The notes below the pieces were generated by a model. It was given only the letters and a program-made list of their open reading frames with translations, searched no databases and was not told where the DNA came from. Of a stretch of DNA of 34,047 nucleotides, positions 8,343-15,134 are shown piece by piece; position 1 is the first letter of the stretch; every line of letters starts with the position of its first letter. A program made the position numbers and the translations under genes. Origin of the DNA: Lachnospiraceae bacterium (GTDB lineage Bacteria > Bacillota > Clostridia > Lachnospirales > Lachnospiraceae); contig JAEEGT010000057.1 of the NCBI GenBank assembly GCA_016280465.1, forward strand, positions 1-34,047. The letters are read 5' to 3'.

Positions 8343-8379
8343 AGGGGAACTTTACCAAAGTTCCCCTATTCGGTTTTTT
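8343..8379 (+). terminator. Rho-independent terminator after flgE
   Basis: An 11-bp perfect stem: AGGGGAACTTT at 8343-8353 pairs with AAAGTTCCCCT at 8357-8367, loop ACC. After ATTCGG, TTTTTT runs from 8374 to 8379 and more T-rich sequence follows. It lies 26 bases after the flgE stop. It should end, or strongly reduce, transcripts coming from the hook genes, so the motor genes from flbD onward need read-through, antitermination or a promoter of their own. Confidence 0.85.
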
Positions 8380-8403
8380 GTTTTGTCGGATTTGAAAACC
8401 ACA

Positions 8404-8536
8404 GCACTCGCATGAATAAAACTTCGACGGACCTTCCCGAACGCCGGCGCTTGGCGAGGTGTTTTCGAGCCTAGCGTCCGCTGCTGAGAGGGCAGAGCGA
8501 GAGCGAGTCCGGAAAAGTCTTTATTCATGAGAGTGC
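8404..8536 (+). ncRNA. Structured intergenic element closed by a 20-bp helix, abutting the flbD ribosome binding site
   Basis: Bases 8404-8424 pair with 8515-8536: 20 pairs with one G-A mismatch and one bulged base. The inside has further small stems, for example CTGC/GCAG around 8481-8494, a CGCT/AGCG-closed stem around 8449-8476, and GGAC (8429-8432) with GTCC (8507-8510). The 3' strand of the closing helix ends at 8536 and the GAGGAGG ribosome binding site of flbD starts at 8537. The element is GC-rich compared with the flanks. It could be a leader RNA, a small RNA or a dispersed structured repeat; no known class was recognised. Confidence 0.5.
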
Positions 8537-8550
8537 GAGGAGGATTCAAC

Positions 8551-8742
8551 ATGATAAATATAACTAAACTGAATGGTGTTCAATTAACCATAAATCCGGA
8601 CTTCATAGAGATAGTGGAAGAGACTCCGGACACCGTTATAACCATGTCTACAGGGCGTAAAATTATTATAAAAGAAAGTAGACAAGAGGTTATAAATTTA
8701 GTAAAATCGTATAGAAAGGAAATTTTTGCCGTTAGGCAATAA
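8551..8742 (+). CDS. flbD: FlbD/SwrD family flagellar protein
   Basis: A 63-residue protein. The ATG at 8551 has GAGGAGG at 8537-8543, seven bases upstream; an earlier in-frame ATG at 8527 lies inside the structured element and has no ribosome binding site. The sequence INITKLNGVQLTINPDFIEIVEETPDTVITMSTGRKIIIKES is the full FlbD family pattern (I-x-L-x-x-L-N-G-x-x-x-x-N-x-x-x-I-E-x-I-E-x-x-P-D-T). In Bacillus subtilis the homologue SwrD raises flagellar motor power. Here it stands just before motA and motB, which fits a stator-related task. Confidence 0.92.
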   Translation: MINITKLNGVQLTINPDFIEIVEETPDTVITMSTGRKIIIKESRQEVINLVKSYRKEIFAVRQ

Positions 8743-8756
8743 AGGAGCAAAGCTAT

Positions 8757-9563
8757 ATGGATATAGCTACAATTATCGGTCTGGTTTTGTGCGTGGGACT
8801 GATCCTGTTCGGCATAGTGAACGGCGATAACGGAATTAATTTTGCGGCTCTGGAACACTTCGTTGACCTTCCTTCCGTTTTCATCACCATCGGCGGTACT
8901 TTCAGCTGTATGTTGGCCTCCTGTGCACTTAAGGAGTACATAAACAACCTTAAATCCTACACTCTGGTATTCAAGGTTCCCAAACTCAACACCCAGGAAA
9001 TGATCACCAAAATCATAGACCTGTCCAATGTGGCCCGTAAAGAAGGTCTCCTTTCTCTTGAAGAGGCTGCCGGCGATCTGGACGATGATTTCCTTAAGAA
9101 AGGTATTCTGCTCATAGTCGACGGTACCGATCCGGAACTTGTCCGGGGTATCATGGAGACTGAGCTTGCCAGTATAGAAGCCCGTCACAACAAGGTTATC
9201 TCCTTCTGGGAGCAGATGGCGGCCATGGGTCCTGCCTGGGGTATGATCGGTACCCTGATAGGACTTGTTAACATGCTTTACAACATGGAAGATTCTTCAA
9301 AGATCGGTCCCGCCATGGCGGTCGCATTGCTTACCACCATGTATGGTTCGCTGATAGCTAACTGGCTTTGTCTTCCCGCTACCTTCAAGATGAAAAAGAA
9401 CAACGCGGCGGAGACCATGGTCAAGGAGATCATGATCGAGGGTCTTCTGTCTATCCAGGCAGGTGAGAACCCCCGAGTTATCGAAGAGAAACTTAAATCA
9501 TTCTTGTCACCCGAAGAGCGTGCAGCTACAGGCAGTGGCGAGAGTGCGGGAGAGGAACAGTAA
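8757..9563 (+). CDS. motA: Flagellar stator protein MotA
   Basis: 268 residues with AAAGGAG before the ATG. Two membrane helices lie in the first 60 residues (IATIIGLVLCVGLILFGIV and PSVFITIGGTFSCMLASC). A large cytoplasmic loop follows with the acidic and basic surface that meets FliG. The last two helices carry MGPAWGMIGTLIGLVNML and IGPAMAVALLTTMYGSLIANWLCLP, the MotA signature with its conserved prolines. Five MotA and two MotB form the ion channel. The coupling ion (H+ or Na+) cannot be told with confidence from sequence alone. motA and motB are adjacent with no gap. Confidence 0.97.
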   Translation: MDIATIIGLVLCVGLILFGIVNGDNGINFAALEHFVDLPSVFITIGGTFSCMLASCALKEYINNLKSYTLVFKVPKLNTQEMITKIIDLSNVARKEGLLSLEEAAGDLDDDFLKKGILLIVDGTDPELVRGIMETELASIEARHNKVISFWEQMAAMGPAWGMIGTLIGLVNMLYNMEDSSKIGPAMAVALLTTMYGSLIANWLCLPATFKMKKNNAAETMVKEIMIEGLLSIQAGENPRVIEEKLKSFLSPEERAATGSGESAGEEQ

Positions 9564-10379
9564 ATGGCAAGAAAGAAAGCCGAGCCGGACGGCGGTCCGG
9601 GTCAACCTTGGCTTAACACTTTTGCGGATCTTATGAACCTGTTGCTTTGCTTTTTCGTTTTGCTTTTTGCAGCATCCAGTGTGGATCAGGCGAAGTTCAA
9701 CGAAATAGCGGCATCGTTCCAGAATACCTTCAGTATCTTTACCGCAGGTTCCACGGCAATCGGCGACGGAGTCCTGATCAGCAACGGCGTTAGTCAGCTC
9801 AATGAACTGGATAAGTACATAAACAGCTTGGGTAAACTTGCCGAGAACGACGAGCAGGCGGACAAAGCCGATGATCTGCAGCAGGAGCTTGAGGATATCG
9901 AGGCCCTTAGGTTAAGCATGAGCGAATCACTGGCCGAGCAGATCCAGGAGGCCCTTAGCGAAAATAACATCGCTGACAAGGTCGAAGTTGATTTTAACAG
10001 TCAGTATGTGCGCCTTACGCTTAAGGGAGCCATCCTTTTCGAGCCCGGCAAGGCGGATCTTAAAGAGACCGTTAAGTCCACGTTAAGAAAAGTTGGTATG
10101 ATATTGGAGAGGTATGCCTCGGGCGAGATCGAGATCGAAGGACATACGGACAATATTCCCCAGAACTCGCCTCCTTACAAGAACAATGACGAACTGAGCA
10201 GCGCCAGAGCGCTTTCGGTTTTTTACTTCATACTTGAGAATACTTCCATCGATCCGGCTTCTCTCAAGCATACGGGTCGCGGAGAATATATGCCGATAGC
10301 GGATAATTCCACACAGGAAGGTCGAAATCGCAACCGTCGCGTTGAGATCAAGATCTACAATTCGCTGAGCGGTTATTAA
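9564..10379 (+). CDS. motB: Flagellar stator protein MotB
   Basis: 271 residues starting on the base after the motA stop. One membrane helix (about 20-40) includes PWLNTFADLMNLLLCFFVLLF; Asp22 is the expected ion-binding aspartate. A coiled, Glu-rich periplasm-facing linker (about 95-135, DLQQELEDIEALRLSMSESLAEQI) acts as the plug/stalk region. The OmpA-like peptidoglycan-binding domain (about 150-268) has ILFEPGKADL, EIEGHTDNIPQ, ELSSARALSVFYFI and RNRRVEIKIYN. MotB anchors the stator to the cell wall. All key residues are present. Confidence 0.97.
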   Translation: MARKKAEPDGGPGQPWLNTFADLMNLLLCFFVLLFAASSVDQAKFNEIAASFQNTFSIFTAGSTAIGDGVLISNGVSQLNELDKYINSLGKLAENDEQADKADDLQQELEDIEALRLSMSESLAEQIQEALSENNIADKVEVDFNSQYVRLTLKGAILFEPGKADLKETVKSTLRKVGMILERYASGEIEIEGHTDNIPQNSPPYKNNDELSSARALSVFYFILENTSIDPASLKHTGRGEYMPIADNSTQEGRNRNRRVEIKIYNSLSGY

Positions 10380-10400
10380 AATTTCAGGGGTACAGGACAC

Positions 10401-10940
10401 ATGAAGAAGAATCTCATATCGATCTTGATATTGGGGCTTTTGGTGGTCAATGTCATATTGACCGCCATTATGATGTTTTCCGTGACGTCCACCGCAAAGA
10501 AGACGGGAGCGCTTGTTACCAACATCGCCACCGTTTTGAACATCGAGGTGGGTGACAAGGAAGAAGAAAAGGAAACAACGGTCCAGTTAACGGACACCCT
10601 TCCCATGGACATTGAAAAACTTACGATCCCTCTTAAGAGGAGTACGATCACTAATGCCGACGGAACCGTTACGACCGATCAGACCACTCATTATTGCCTC
10701 GTGGAAGTTACACTTCTTATGAACTCCAAGCATGAGGACTATGAACAGTACGCAACATCCATGGACAGTTATTCCGGTATGTTAAAGGACCTGATAAACG
10801 GAGTCATCGGAAGCCATACTCTCGAAGAACTCCAGAACAGCTCCGAAGCGGTCAAGGATGAGATCCTTAAAAAGATCCAGTCGGAATACAAGCTCATGTT
10901 TATTTACAGAGTTACATTCAGAAGCATCATGTATCAATAA
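10401..10940 (+). CDS. fliL: Flagellar basal body-associated protein FliL
   Basis: 179 residues. The N-terminal membrane helix (about 5-28, ISILILGLLVVNVILTAIMMF) is followed by an outside domain with the pattern LVEVTLLMNSKHEDYEQY, a helix (GMLKDLINGVIGSHTLEEL) and a last helix/strand FIYRVTFRSIMYQ. FliL rings surround the stator and support torque under load. Family conservation is low; topology, domain order and the place between motB and fliM make the call good. It starts 21 bases after motB. Confidence 0.88.
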   Translation: MKKNLISILILGLLVVNVILTAIMMFSVTSTAKKTGALVTNIATVLNIEVGDKEEEKETTVQLTDTLPMDIEKLTIPLKRSTITNADGTVTTDQTTHYCLVEVTLLMNSKHEDYEQYATSMDSYSGMLKDLINGVIGSHTLEELQNSSEAVKDEILKKIQSEYKLMFIYRVTFRSIMYQ

Positions 10941-10941
10941 G

Positions 10942-10961
10942 CCGGAGATTTGAATCTTCGG
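10942..10961 (+). promoter_or_regulatory. Small hairpin ahead of the fliM ribosome binding site
   Basis: CCGGAGAT (10942-10949) pairs with ATCTTCGG (10954-10961), including one G-T pair and a four-base loop. It occupies the fliL-fliM gap and ends three bases before AAAGGAGG. No T tract follows, so it is not a terminator. It could affect mRNA processing or fliM translation. Confidence 0.4.
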
Positions 10962-10980
10962 ACCAAAGGAGGTGAGCTTC

Positions 10981-11961
10981 GTGGGCGACGTACTATCCCA
11001 AAATGAGATAGACAGTTTACTTGCAGCCCTTAGTACCGGTGAACTGGATGTTGACGAAATGCAGGAGAAGGGCGACAAACAGGTCAAGAACTACGACTTT
11101 AAGCGCCCGGCGAAGTTTTCCAAAGAGCATTTACGTACACTTGAGATCATATATGAACACTACGGACGGTTGTTATCCACCAACTTCCCCGTTTACCTTC
11201 GAAAGAACATCCAGGTAAGCGTGGCGAGTTCCGAAACCGTTACTTTTTCCGAATTTACCAACGCACTTTCCAACCCGGTAATCCTCGGTATAATAAATTT
11301 CCAACCCCTTGGTGGTAATATAATACTTGATCTGGCCGCAAACCTCGGTTTTGCAATGATAGACAGGATGCTGGGCGGCAAGGGAGAGCCTCTTGAAAAG
11401 AACAGGGACTTCTCCGAGATCGAGATGACCATCATAGAAAAGCTGATGATAATAGCCATTCAGCTTATGCGTGAGCCCTGGAAGAACGTGCTGGATATCT
11501 CGCCGATGCTTGAACGTATCGAGACGAATCCACAGTTTGCACAGGTCATCGCACCCAACGAAATGATCGCCATTGTTACGCTCAACATGAAGATCGGCGA
11601 AGTCGAAGGCTTCATGAACGTGTGTCTTCCTTATTTCACACTTGAGAGCGTTATGGATAAACTGAACACAAAGTACTGGTTCTCAACCATGAAAGATTCC
11701 GGCGACGAGAACTACGAAATGTACATCGAATCCCTTATCAGGAGAGTGGACATTCCTTTAAGGGTCATTATGGGATACAGTTCCATTTCAGTCAGCGATT
11801 TCATAGGACTTCAGGTCGGAGACATTATACGGCTTGATTCCCAGGTTGACAGCGAACTGGACGTATATGTGGGTAATATAAAGAAATTCAATGCCGTCCC
11901 GGGTACCGAGAAAGACAAGTACGCGGCGAGGGTTACCAATATTATAAGGGAGGAGGAATAG
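10981..11961 (+). CDS. fliM: Flagellar motor switch protein FliM
   Basis: 326 residues from GTG at 10981. This start is chosen over an in-frame GTG at 10972 because the latter lies within the AAAGGAGGTG ribosome binding site (10965-10974). The resulting N-terminus GDVLSQNEIDSLLAALSTGELD is the CheY-P-binding segment of FliM. The middle domain (about 45-230) binds FliG and holds GGNIILDLAANLGFAMIDRMLGGKG. The C-terminal SpoA domain (about 245-326) has PLRVIMGYSSISVSDFIGLQVGDIIRLDS. FliM links CheY-P to motor direction. The neighbour fliY encodes the other C-ring protein. Confidence 0.96.
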   Translation: MGDVLSQNEIDSLLAALSTGELDVDEMQEKGDKQVKNYDFKRPAKFSKEHLRTLEIIYEHYGRLLSTNFPVYLRKNIQVSVASSETVTFSEFTNALSNPVILGIINFQPLGGNIILDLAANLGFAMIDRMLGGKGEPLEKNRDFSEIEMTIIEKLMIIAIQLMREPWKNVLDISPMLERIETNPQFAQVIAPNEMIAIVTLNMKIGEVEGFMNVCLPYFTLESVMDKLNTKYWFSTMKDSGDENYEMYIESLIRRVDIPLRVIMGYSSISVSDFIGLQVGDIIRLDSQVDSELDVYVGNIKKFNAVPGTEKDKYAARVTNIIREEE

Positions 11962-11964
11962 TAC

Positions 11965-13206
11965 ATGGACGGAATGTTATCTCAGGACGAAATAAATGCC
12001 CTCCTGAGCGGCATGGATCCGGCAGAATTGCAAGCTTCCTCGGAACCGGCTCCCGAACCCGACAAAGCAGATTCTTTCGTGGTCGGTACGGCAGCCTCAA
12101 ACAATCTGAGCATGACGGATGTGGAAAAGGATGCGGTTGGTGAAGTAGCCAACATCAGCATGGGTTCTTCCGCTACCACCCTCTACTCACTGGTAAACCG
12201 TAAGGTAAACATTACGACCCCTGTTGTTGATGTTGCCACATGGGAAAGCGTCCTGCAGGACTACGAAAGGCCCTGTGTATTTATTCAGATCCACTATACT
12301 GCGGGATTGGACGGAACCAATATTCTGGTCCTCCGCGAACACGATGTTAAGATCATCACCGACCTGATGATGGGCGGTGACGGTACCAATACCGAAGGAG
12401 AATTGGGAGAACTTCATTTAAGCGCCATATCCGAGGCCATGAACCAGATGATGGGCGCTGCGGCAACTTCCCTTTCCACCATGCTTGGTACCATGATCGA
12501 CATCAGCCCCCCGGATGCAAGTTTCATCGATCTGGCAGAATTTAAGTCAGGTGCAGATATAGCTCCCTTCCTGGGAGGAGAATTTGTTAAGATTTCCTTT
12601 GCGATGCAGATAGGCGATCTGGTGGATTCGACCATCATGCAGCTCTACCCTATAGAGTTTGCAAAGAAACTGGTCACCACCTTTATGGAGCAGACAGCAC
12701 CCAAGAGTGAACCCGAGCCCGCACCTGCGCCGGCTCCGGCTCCGACTCCCGCTCCGGCACCTCAGCCCGATCCTACAATGGGAATGCCCCAGATGGGCAT
12801 GCCCGACATGAATCAGGGCAGCATGGGGATGCCTCAGATGGGAATGCCTCAAATGGGAATGCCCCAGATGGGAATGCCTCAGATGGGAATGCCCCAGATG
12901 GGAATGCCTCAGATGAATGTCCAGCCGGCACAGTTCCAGACCTTCTCGGCTGACTATATTGCAAAGCAGGCTCACGAGAACATCGGATTGATAATGGATG
13001 TTCCCCTCAGTGTCACGGTTGAACTGGGAAGGACAAGCAAATCCATTTCCGAGATCCTTGATTTCGCACCGGGTACCATCATTGAGTTGGACAAGATAGC
13101 CGGTGAACCCATAGATGTTCTGGTTAACGGCAAACTGGTAGCCAAAGGCGAAGTTGTTGTTATCGAAGAAAGTTTTGCGATCCGCGTAACGGAAATTATC
13201 AAATAG
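11965..13206 (+). CDS. fliY: Flagellar motor switch phosphatase FliY (CheC-like plus FliN domain)
   Basis: 413 residues in four parts. Residues 1-20 (MDGMLSQDEINALLSGM) repeat the CheY-P-binding segment of FliM. Residues about 45-240 form a CheC-like phosphatase domain with both ExxN motifs: AVGEVANISMG and ISEAMNQMMGAAA. A Pro/Ala stretch and then tandem MGMPQ pentapeptides form a linker (about 250-318). The C-terminal SpoA/FliN domain (about 330-413) has NIGLIMDVPLSVTVELGRTSKSISEIL and VLVNGKLVAKGEVVVIEESFAIRVTEI. FliY is both a C-ring part and the main CheY-P phosphatase at the switch in Gram-positives. The repeat linker is unusual. Confidence 0.96.
   Translation: MDGMLSQDEINALLSGMDPAELQASSEPAPEPDKADSFVVGTAASNNLSMTDVEKDAVGEVANISMGSSATTLYSLVNRKVNITTPVVDVATWESVLQDYERPCVFIQIHYTAGLDGTNILVLREHDVKIITDLMMGGDGTNTEGELGELHLSAISEAMNQMMGAAATSLSTMLGTMIDISPPDASFIDLAEFKSGADIAPFLGGEFVKISFAMQIGDLVDSTIMQLYPIEFAKKLVTTFMEQTAPKSEPEPAPAPAPAPTPAPAPQPDPTMGMPQMGMPDMNQGSMGMPQMGMPQMGMPQMGMPQMGMPQMGMPQMNVQPAQFQTFSADYIAKQAHENIGLIMDVPLSVTVELGRTSKSISEILDFAPGTIIELDKIAGEPIDVLVNGKLVAKGEVVVIEESFAIRVTEIIK
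12778..12912 (+). repeat. In-frame 15-bp tandem repeat in the fliY linker
   Basis: Nine 15-base units in register. The last six (12823-12912) all encode MGMPQ and differ only at silent positions (CCC/CCT, CAG/CAA, GGG/GGA). The first three encode MGMPQ, MGMPD and the degenerate MNQGS. The unit length keeps the frame, so gain or loss of copies would only change linker length between the phosphatase and FliN domains. Confidence 0.95.
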
Positions 13207-13234
13207 CAAATAAACCTATAGGAGTGTGTAAATT

Positions 13235-13597
13235 ATGGCAAAGAATATTTTGATTTGTGACGATGCTGCTTTCATGCGAATGATGATCAAGGATATCCTT
13301 ACAAAGAACGGATATGTTGTCGTTGGTGAAGCAGAGAACGGCGCCAAGGCGGTTGAAAAGTACAACGAGACCAAGCCCGACCTTGTACTCATGGATATTA
13401 CCATGCCCGAAATGGATGGTATCCAGGCATTGAAGAAGATCAAAGAAGGCGATCCCGGCGCAACCGTTATCATGTGTTCCGCAATGGGTCAGCAGGCCAT
13501 GGTTATCGAGTCCATCCAGTCCGGTGCCAAGGACTTTATCGTTAAGCCTTTCCAGGCTGACCGTGTTCTCGAAGCGGTTAAGAAAGTTGTGGGGTAA
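13235..13597 (+). CDS. cheY: Chemotaxis response regulator CheY
   Basis: A 120-residue single receiver domain. The acidic pair is Asp9/Asp10 (LICDDAAFMRMM), the phosphorylation site is Asp54 (LVLMDITMPEMDG), the switch Ser is in VIMCSAMGQQ, and the conserved Lys is in DFIVKPFQADRV. CheY-P binds FliM and FliY. AGGAG lies ahead of the ATG. It sits between fliY and fliO, as in the Bacillus operon, and its stop shares one base with the fliO start. Confidence 0.97.
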   Translation: MAKNILICDDAAFMRMMIKDILTKNGYVVVGEAENGAKAVEKYNETKPDLVLMDITMPEMDGIQALKKIKEGDPGATVIMCSAMGQQAMVIESIQSGAKDFIVKPFQADRVLEAVKKVVG

Positions 13598-13962
13598 TGC
13601 CTGCCCTGCTTAGTTCCGCGACCTCTTCGGTAATACAGTTTATTTCGGTACTTTTCATCTTTGTGTTCGTTCTTGCGATAACCGCTTTCGCCACCAGGTG
13701 GATAGCAAATTATCAAAGGGACAAGGCACCCGGTGAAAATATCGTTATCGTGGAAACAAAGAGAATAGCACAGAACAAGATCATTACGATCGTTCGCATT
13801 GGGGACCGGTATTTTGCCCTGGCGGTGGGGAAGGATGAGGCAAATCTCATTTCCGAGATTTCGCCCGACTCCCTCAAGTTTACGCAAACCGGTGGAGAAC
13901 ATTTCTCCTTTAAAGAGCTTCTTTCAAAGATGAAGAACGACGGGGAAAATATAACTAAATGA
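13597..13962 (+). CDS. fliO: Flagellar biosynthetic protein FliO (FliZ of Bacillus)
   Basis: 121 residues overlapping cheY by one base (TAATG). One membrane helix lies at about 13-35 (VLFIFVFVLAITAFATRWI). A small cytoplasmic domain follows with ENIVIVETKRIAQNKIITIVRIGDRYFALAVGKDEANLISEI, the FliO pattern (L-x-x-L-x-x-G-x-x-I-x-x-x-x-Y-x-x-x-x). FliO helps assemble the FliP ring of the export gate. The next gene, fliP, overlaps it by four bases (ATGA). Family similarity is modest, but position is decisive. Confidence 0.88.
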   Translation: MPALLSSATSSVIQFISVLFIFVFVLAITAFATRWIANYQRDKAPGENIVIVETKRIAQNKIITIVRIGDRYFALAVGKDEANLISEISPDSLKFTQTGGEHFSFKELLSKMKNDGENITK

Positions 13963-14819
13963 AAAGACTTCTGAGATCAATATGCCTGCTTTTAGTGGTG
14001 GGCATATTGTTTATAGCGCCGAAGGTGACTGCCTATGCCGGAGAAATGAATGACGGTATCGGTTCTCATCTCTCCGGTGAAACCGAAAGTCGGACTTTTA
14101 TCAACGATTCGGGTACTGCGGATACGGCGGATGACCTCAAGGAACTTAATATTTCCAACGATCTGACGGTTACTTACAATAACGGTAACGGAGAATTGTC
14201 CGGGGCTTTGAGAATATTGCTCACCCTTACGATGATAGCACTGGCTCCGTTACTTCTTATTATGCTCACCTCTTTTACCAGGGTGATCATAGTACTGCAT
14301 TTCACCAGGTCTGCACTTAATACCACCACGGCGCCTCCCAACAATGTTCTTATCGCTCTGGCGCTGATCTTAACCTTCTTCATCATGAATACCACCCTTA
14401 CCACGGCTTACAACGAAGCGGTGGTTCCTTTGGATAAGGGCGAGATCACACAGGCCGAGGCTCTTGAACGCGGCATGAAGCCTTTCCGCGAATTTATGTA
14501 CGGACAGACCCAGACCAAGGATGTACGGCTTTTTATGGAGATCGCCGGTAAAGAGTGGGACGGGGCTCTTGATTCCATTCCCAATTATATTCTTGTTCCC
14601 AGTTTTGCCGTCAGTGAACTTCGCACGGCATTTATCATCGGTTTTATCATTTACATTCCTTTTATAGTTATCGACATGATCGTGGCTTCGATACTTATGA
14701 GTATGGGTATGATGATGCTTCCGCCCACTACCATTTCGATGCCCTTTAAGATACTTTTGTTTGTACTGGCCGACGGATGGAACCTGATCATCATGTCTTT
14801 GGTCAGATCCTTCGGATGA
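13959..14819 (+). CDS. fliP: Flagellar export gate protein FliP
   Basis: 286 residues with a cleavable signal peptide (RLLRSICLLLVVGILFIAP, likely cut after AYA near residue 27). A poorly conserved hydrophilic segment (about 28-85) follows. The FliP core then starts with LRILLTLTMIALAPLLLIMLTSFTRVIIVLHFTRSAL. APPNNVLIALALILTFFIM and the end FIIYIPFIVIDMIVASILMSMGMMMLPPTTISMPFKILLFVLADGWNLI are the classic FliP/YscR motifs. Five FliP form the gate pore with FliQ and FliR. The hydrophilic spacer after the signal peptide is longer than in many homologues. Confidence 0.97.
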   Translation: MKRLLRSICLLLVVGILFIAPKVTAYAGEMNDGIGSHLSGETESRTFINDSGTADTADDLKELNISNDLTVTYNNGNGELSGALRILLTLTMIALAPLLLIMLTSFTRVIIVLHFTRSALNTTTAPPNNVLIALALILTFFIMNTTLTTAYNEAVVPLDKGEITQAEALERGMKPFREFMYGQTQTKDVRLFMEIAGKEWDGALDSIPNYILVPSFAVSELRTAFIIGFIIYIPFIVIDMIVASILMSMGMMMLPPTTISMPFKILLFVLADGWNLIIMSLVRSFG

Positions 14820-14853
14820 CGGTCCGAAAAAATACCAGGGGAGGGAGAGAAGC

Positions 14854-15123
14854 ATGTCAATAGAAGATGTTGTAACAATGGCCAGCAAGGCTCTTTATAT
14901 AATCATCAAACTTTCTGCGCCCATTCTCCTTATTTCCCTGATCATCGGTCTTATCATCAGTATCTTTCAAACCGTAACATCCATTCAGGAACAGACACTT
15001 ACATTTGTTCCGAAGATAATCGCCGTATTCCTTGGGCTCATGCTTTTGGGATACTGGATACTTTCGACCCTCAGAAATTACATTGTGGAGCTGTGGTCAG
15101 ATTTCGGCCAGTATATCAGGTGA
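14854..15123 (+). CDS. fliQ: Flagellar export gate protein FliQ
   Basis: 89 residues with a GGGGAGGGAGAG ribosome binding region. Two membrane helices are visible (ILLISLIIGLIISIFQTVT and IIAVFLGLMLLGYWILSTL), separated by SIQEQTLTFVPKI, the conserved FliQ loop. FliQ wraps the FliP/FliR gate complex. It lies between fliP and fliR as usual. Confidence 0.97.
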   Translation: MSIEDVVTMASKALYIIIKLSAPILLISLIIGLIISIFQTVTSIQEQTLTFVPKIIAVFLGLMLLGYWILSTLRNYIVELWSDFGQYIR

Positions 15124-15134
15124 GGTCGGACTGA

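Noticed and set aside
8392-8420. TTGAAA-N17-AATAAA as a SigA promoter for flbD
   Set aside because: The -10 matches TATAAT at only four of six bases and lies inside the 5' arm of the structured element; too weak to list as a feature.
8352-8552. Minus-strand reading frame of 66 codons in the flgE-flbD gap
   Set aside because: It covers the structured element and part of the flgE terminator, and it lies where RNA structure explains the sequence better. It is noted only as a possible marker of a dispersed repeat.
10292-10299. GCCGATAG, similar to a sigma-28 -10 box
   Set aside because: It lies inside the motB coding sequence and no TAAA-like -35 is found at the right distance.
12547-13209. Long minus-strand reading frame (220 codons, His-rich repeats) opposite fliY
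   Set aside because: It is the complement of the MGMPQ repeat and conserved FliN domain; low-complexity shadow with no support of its own.
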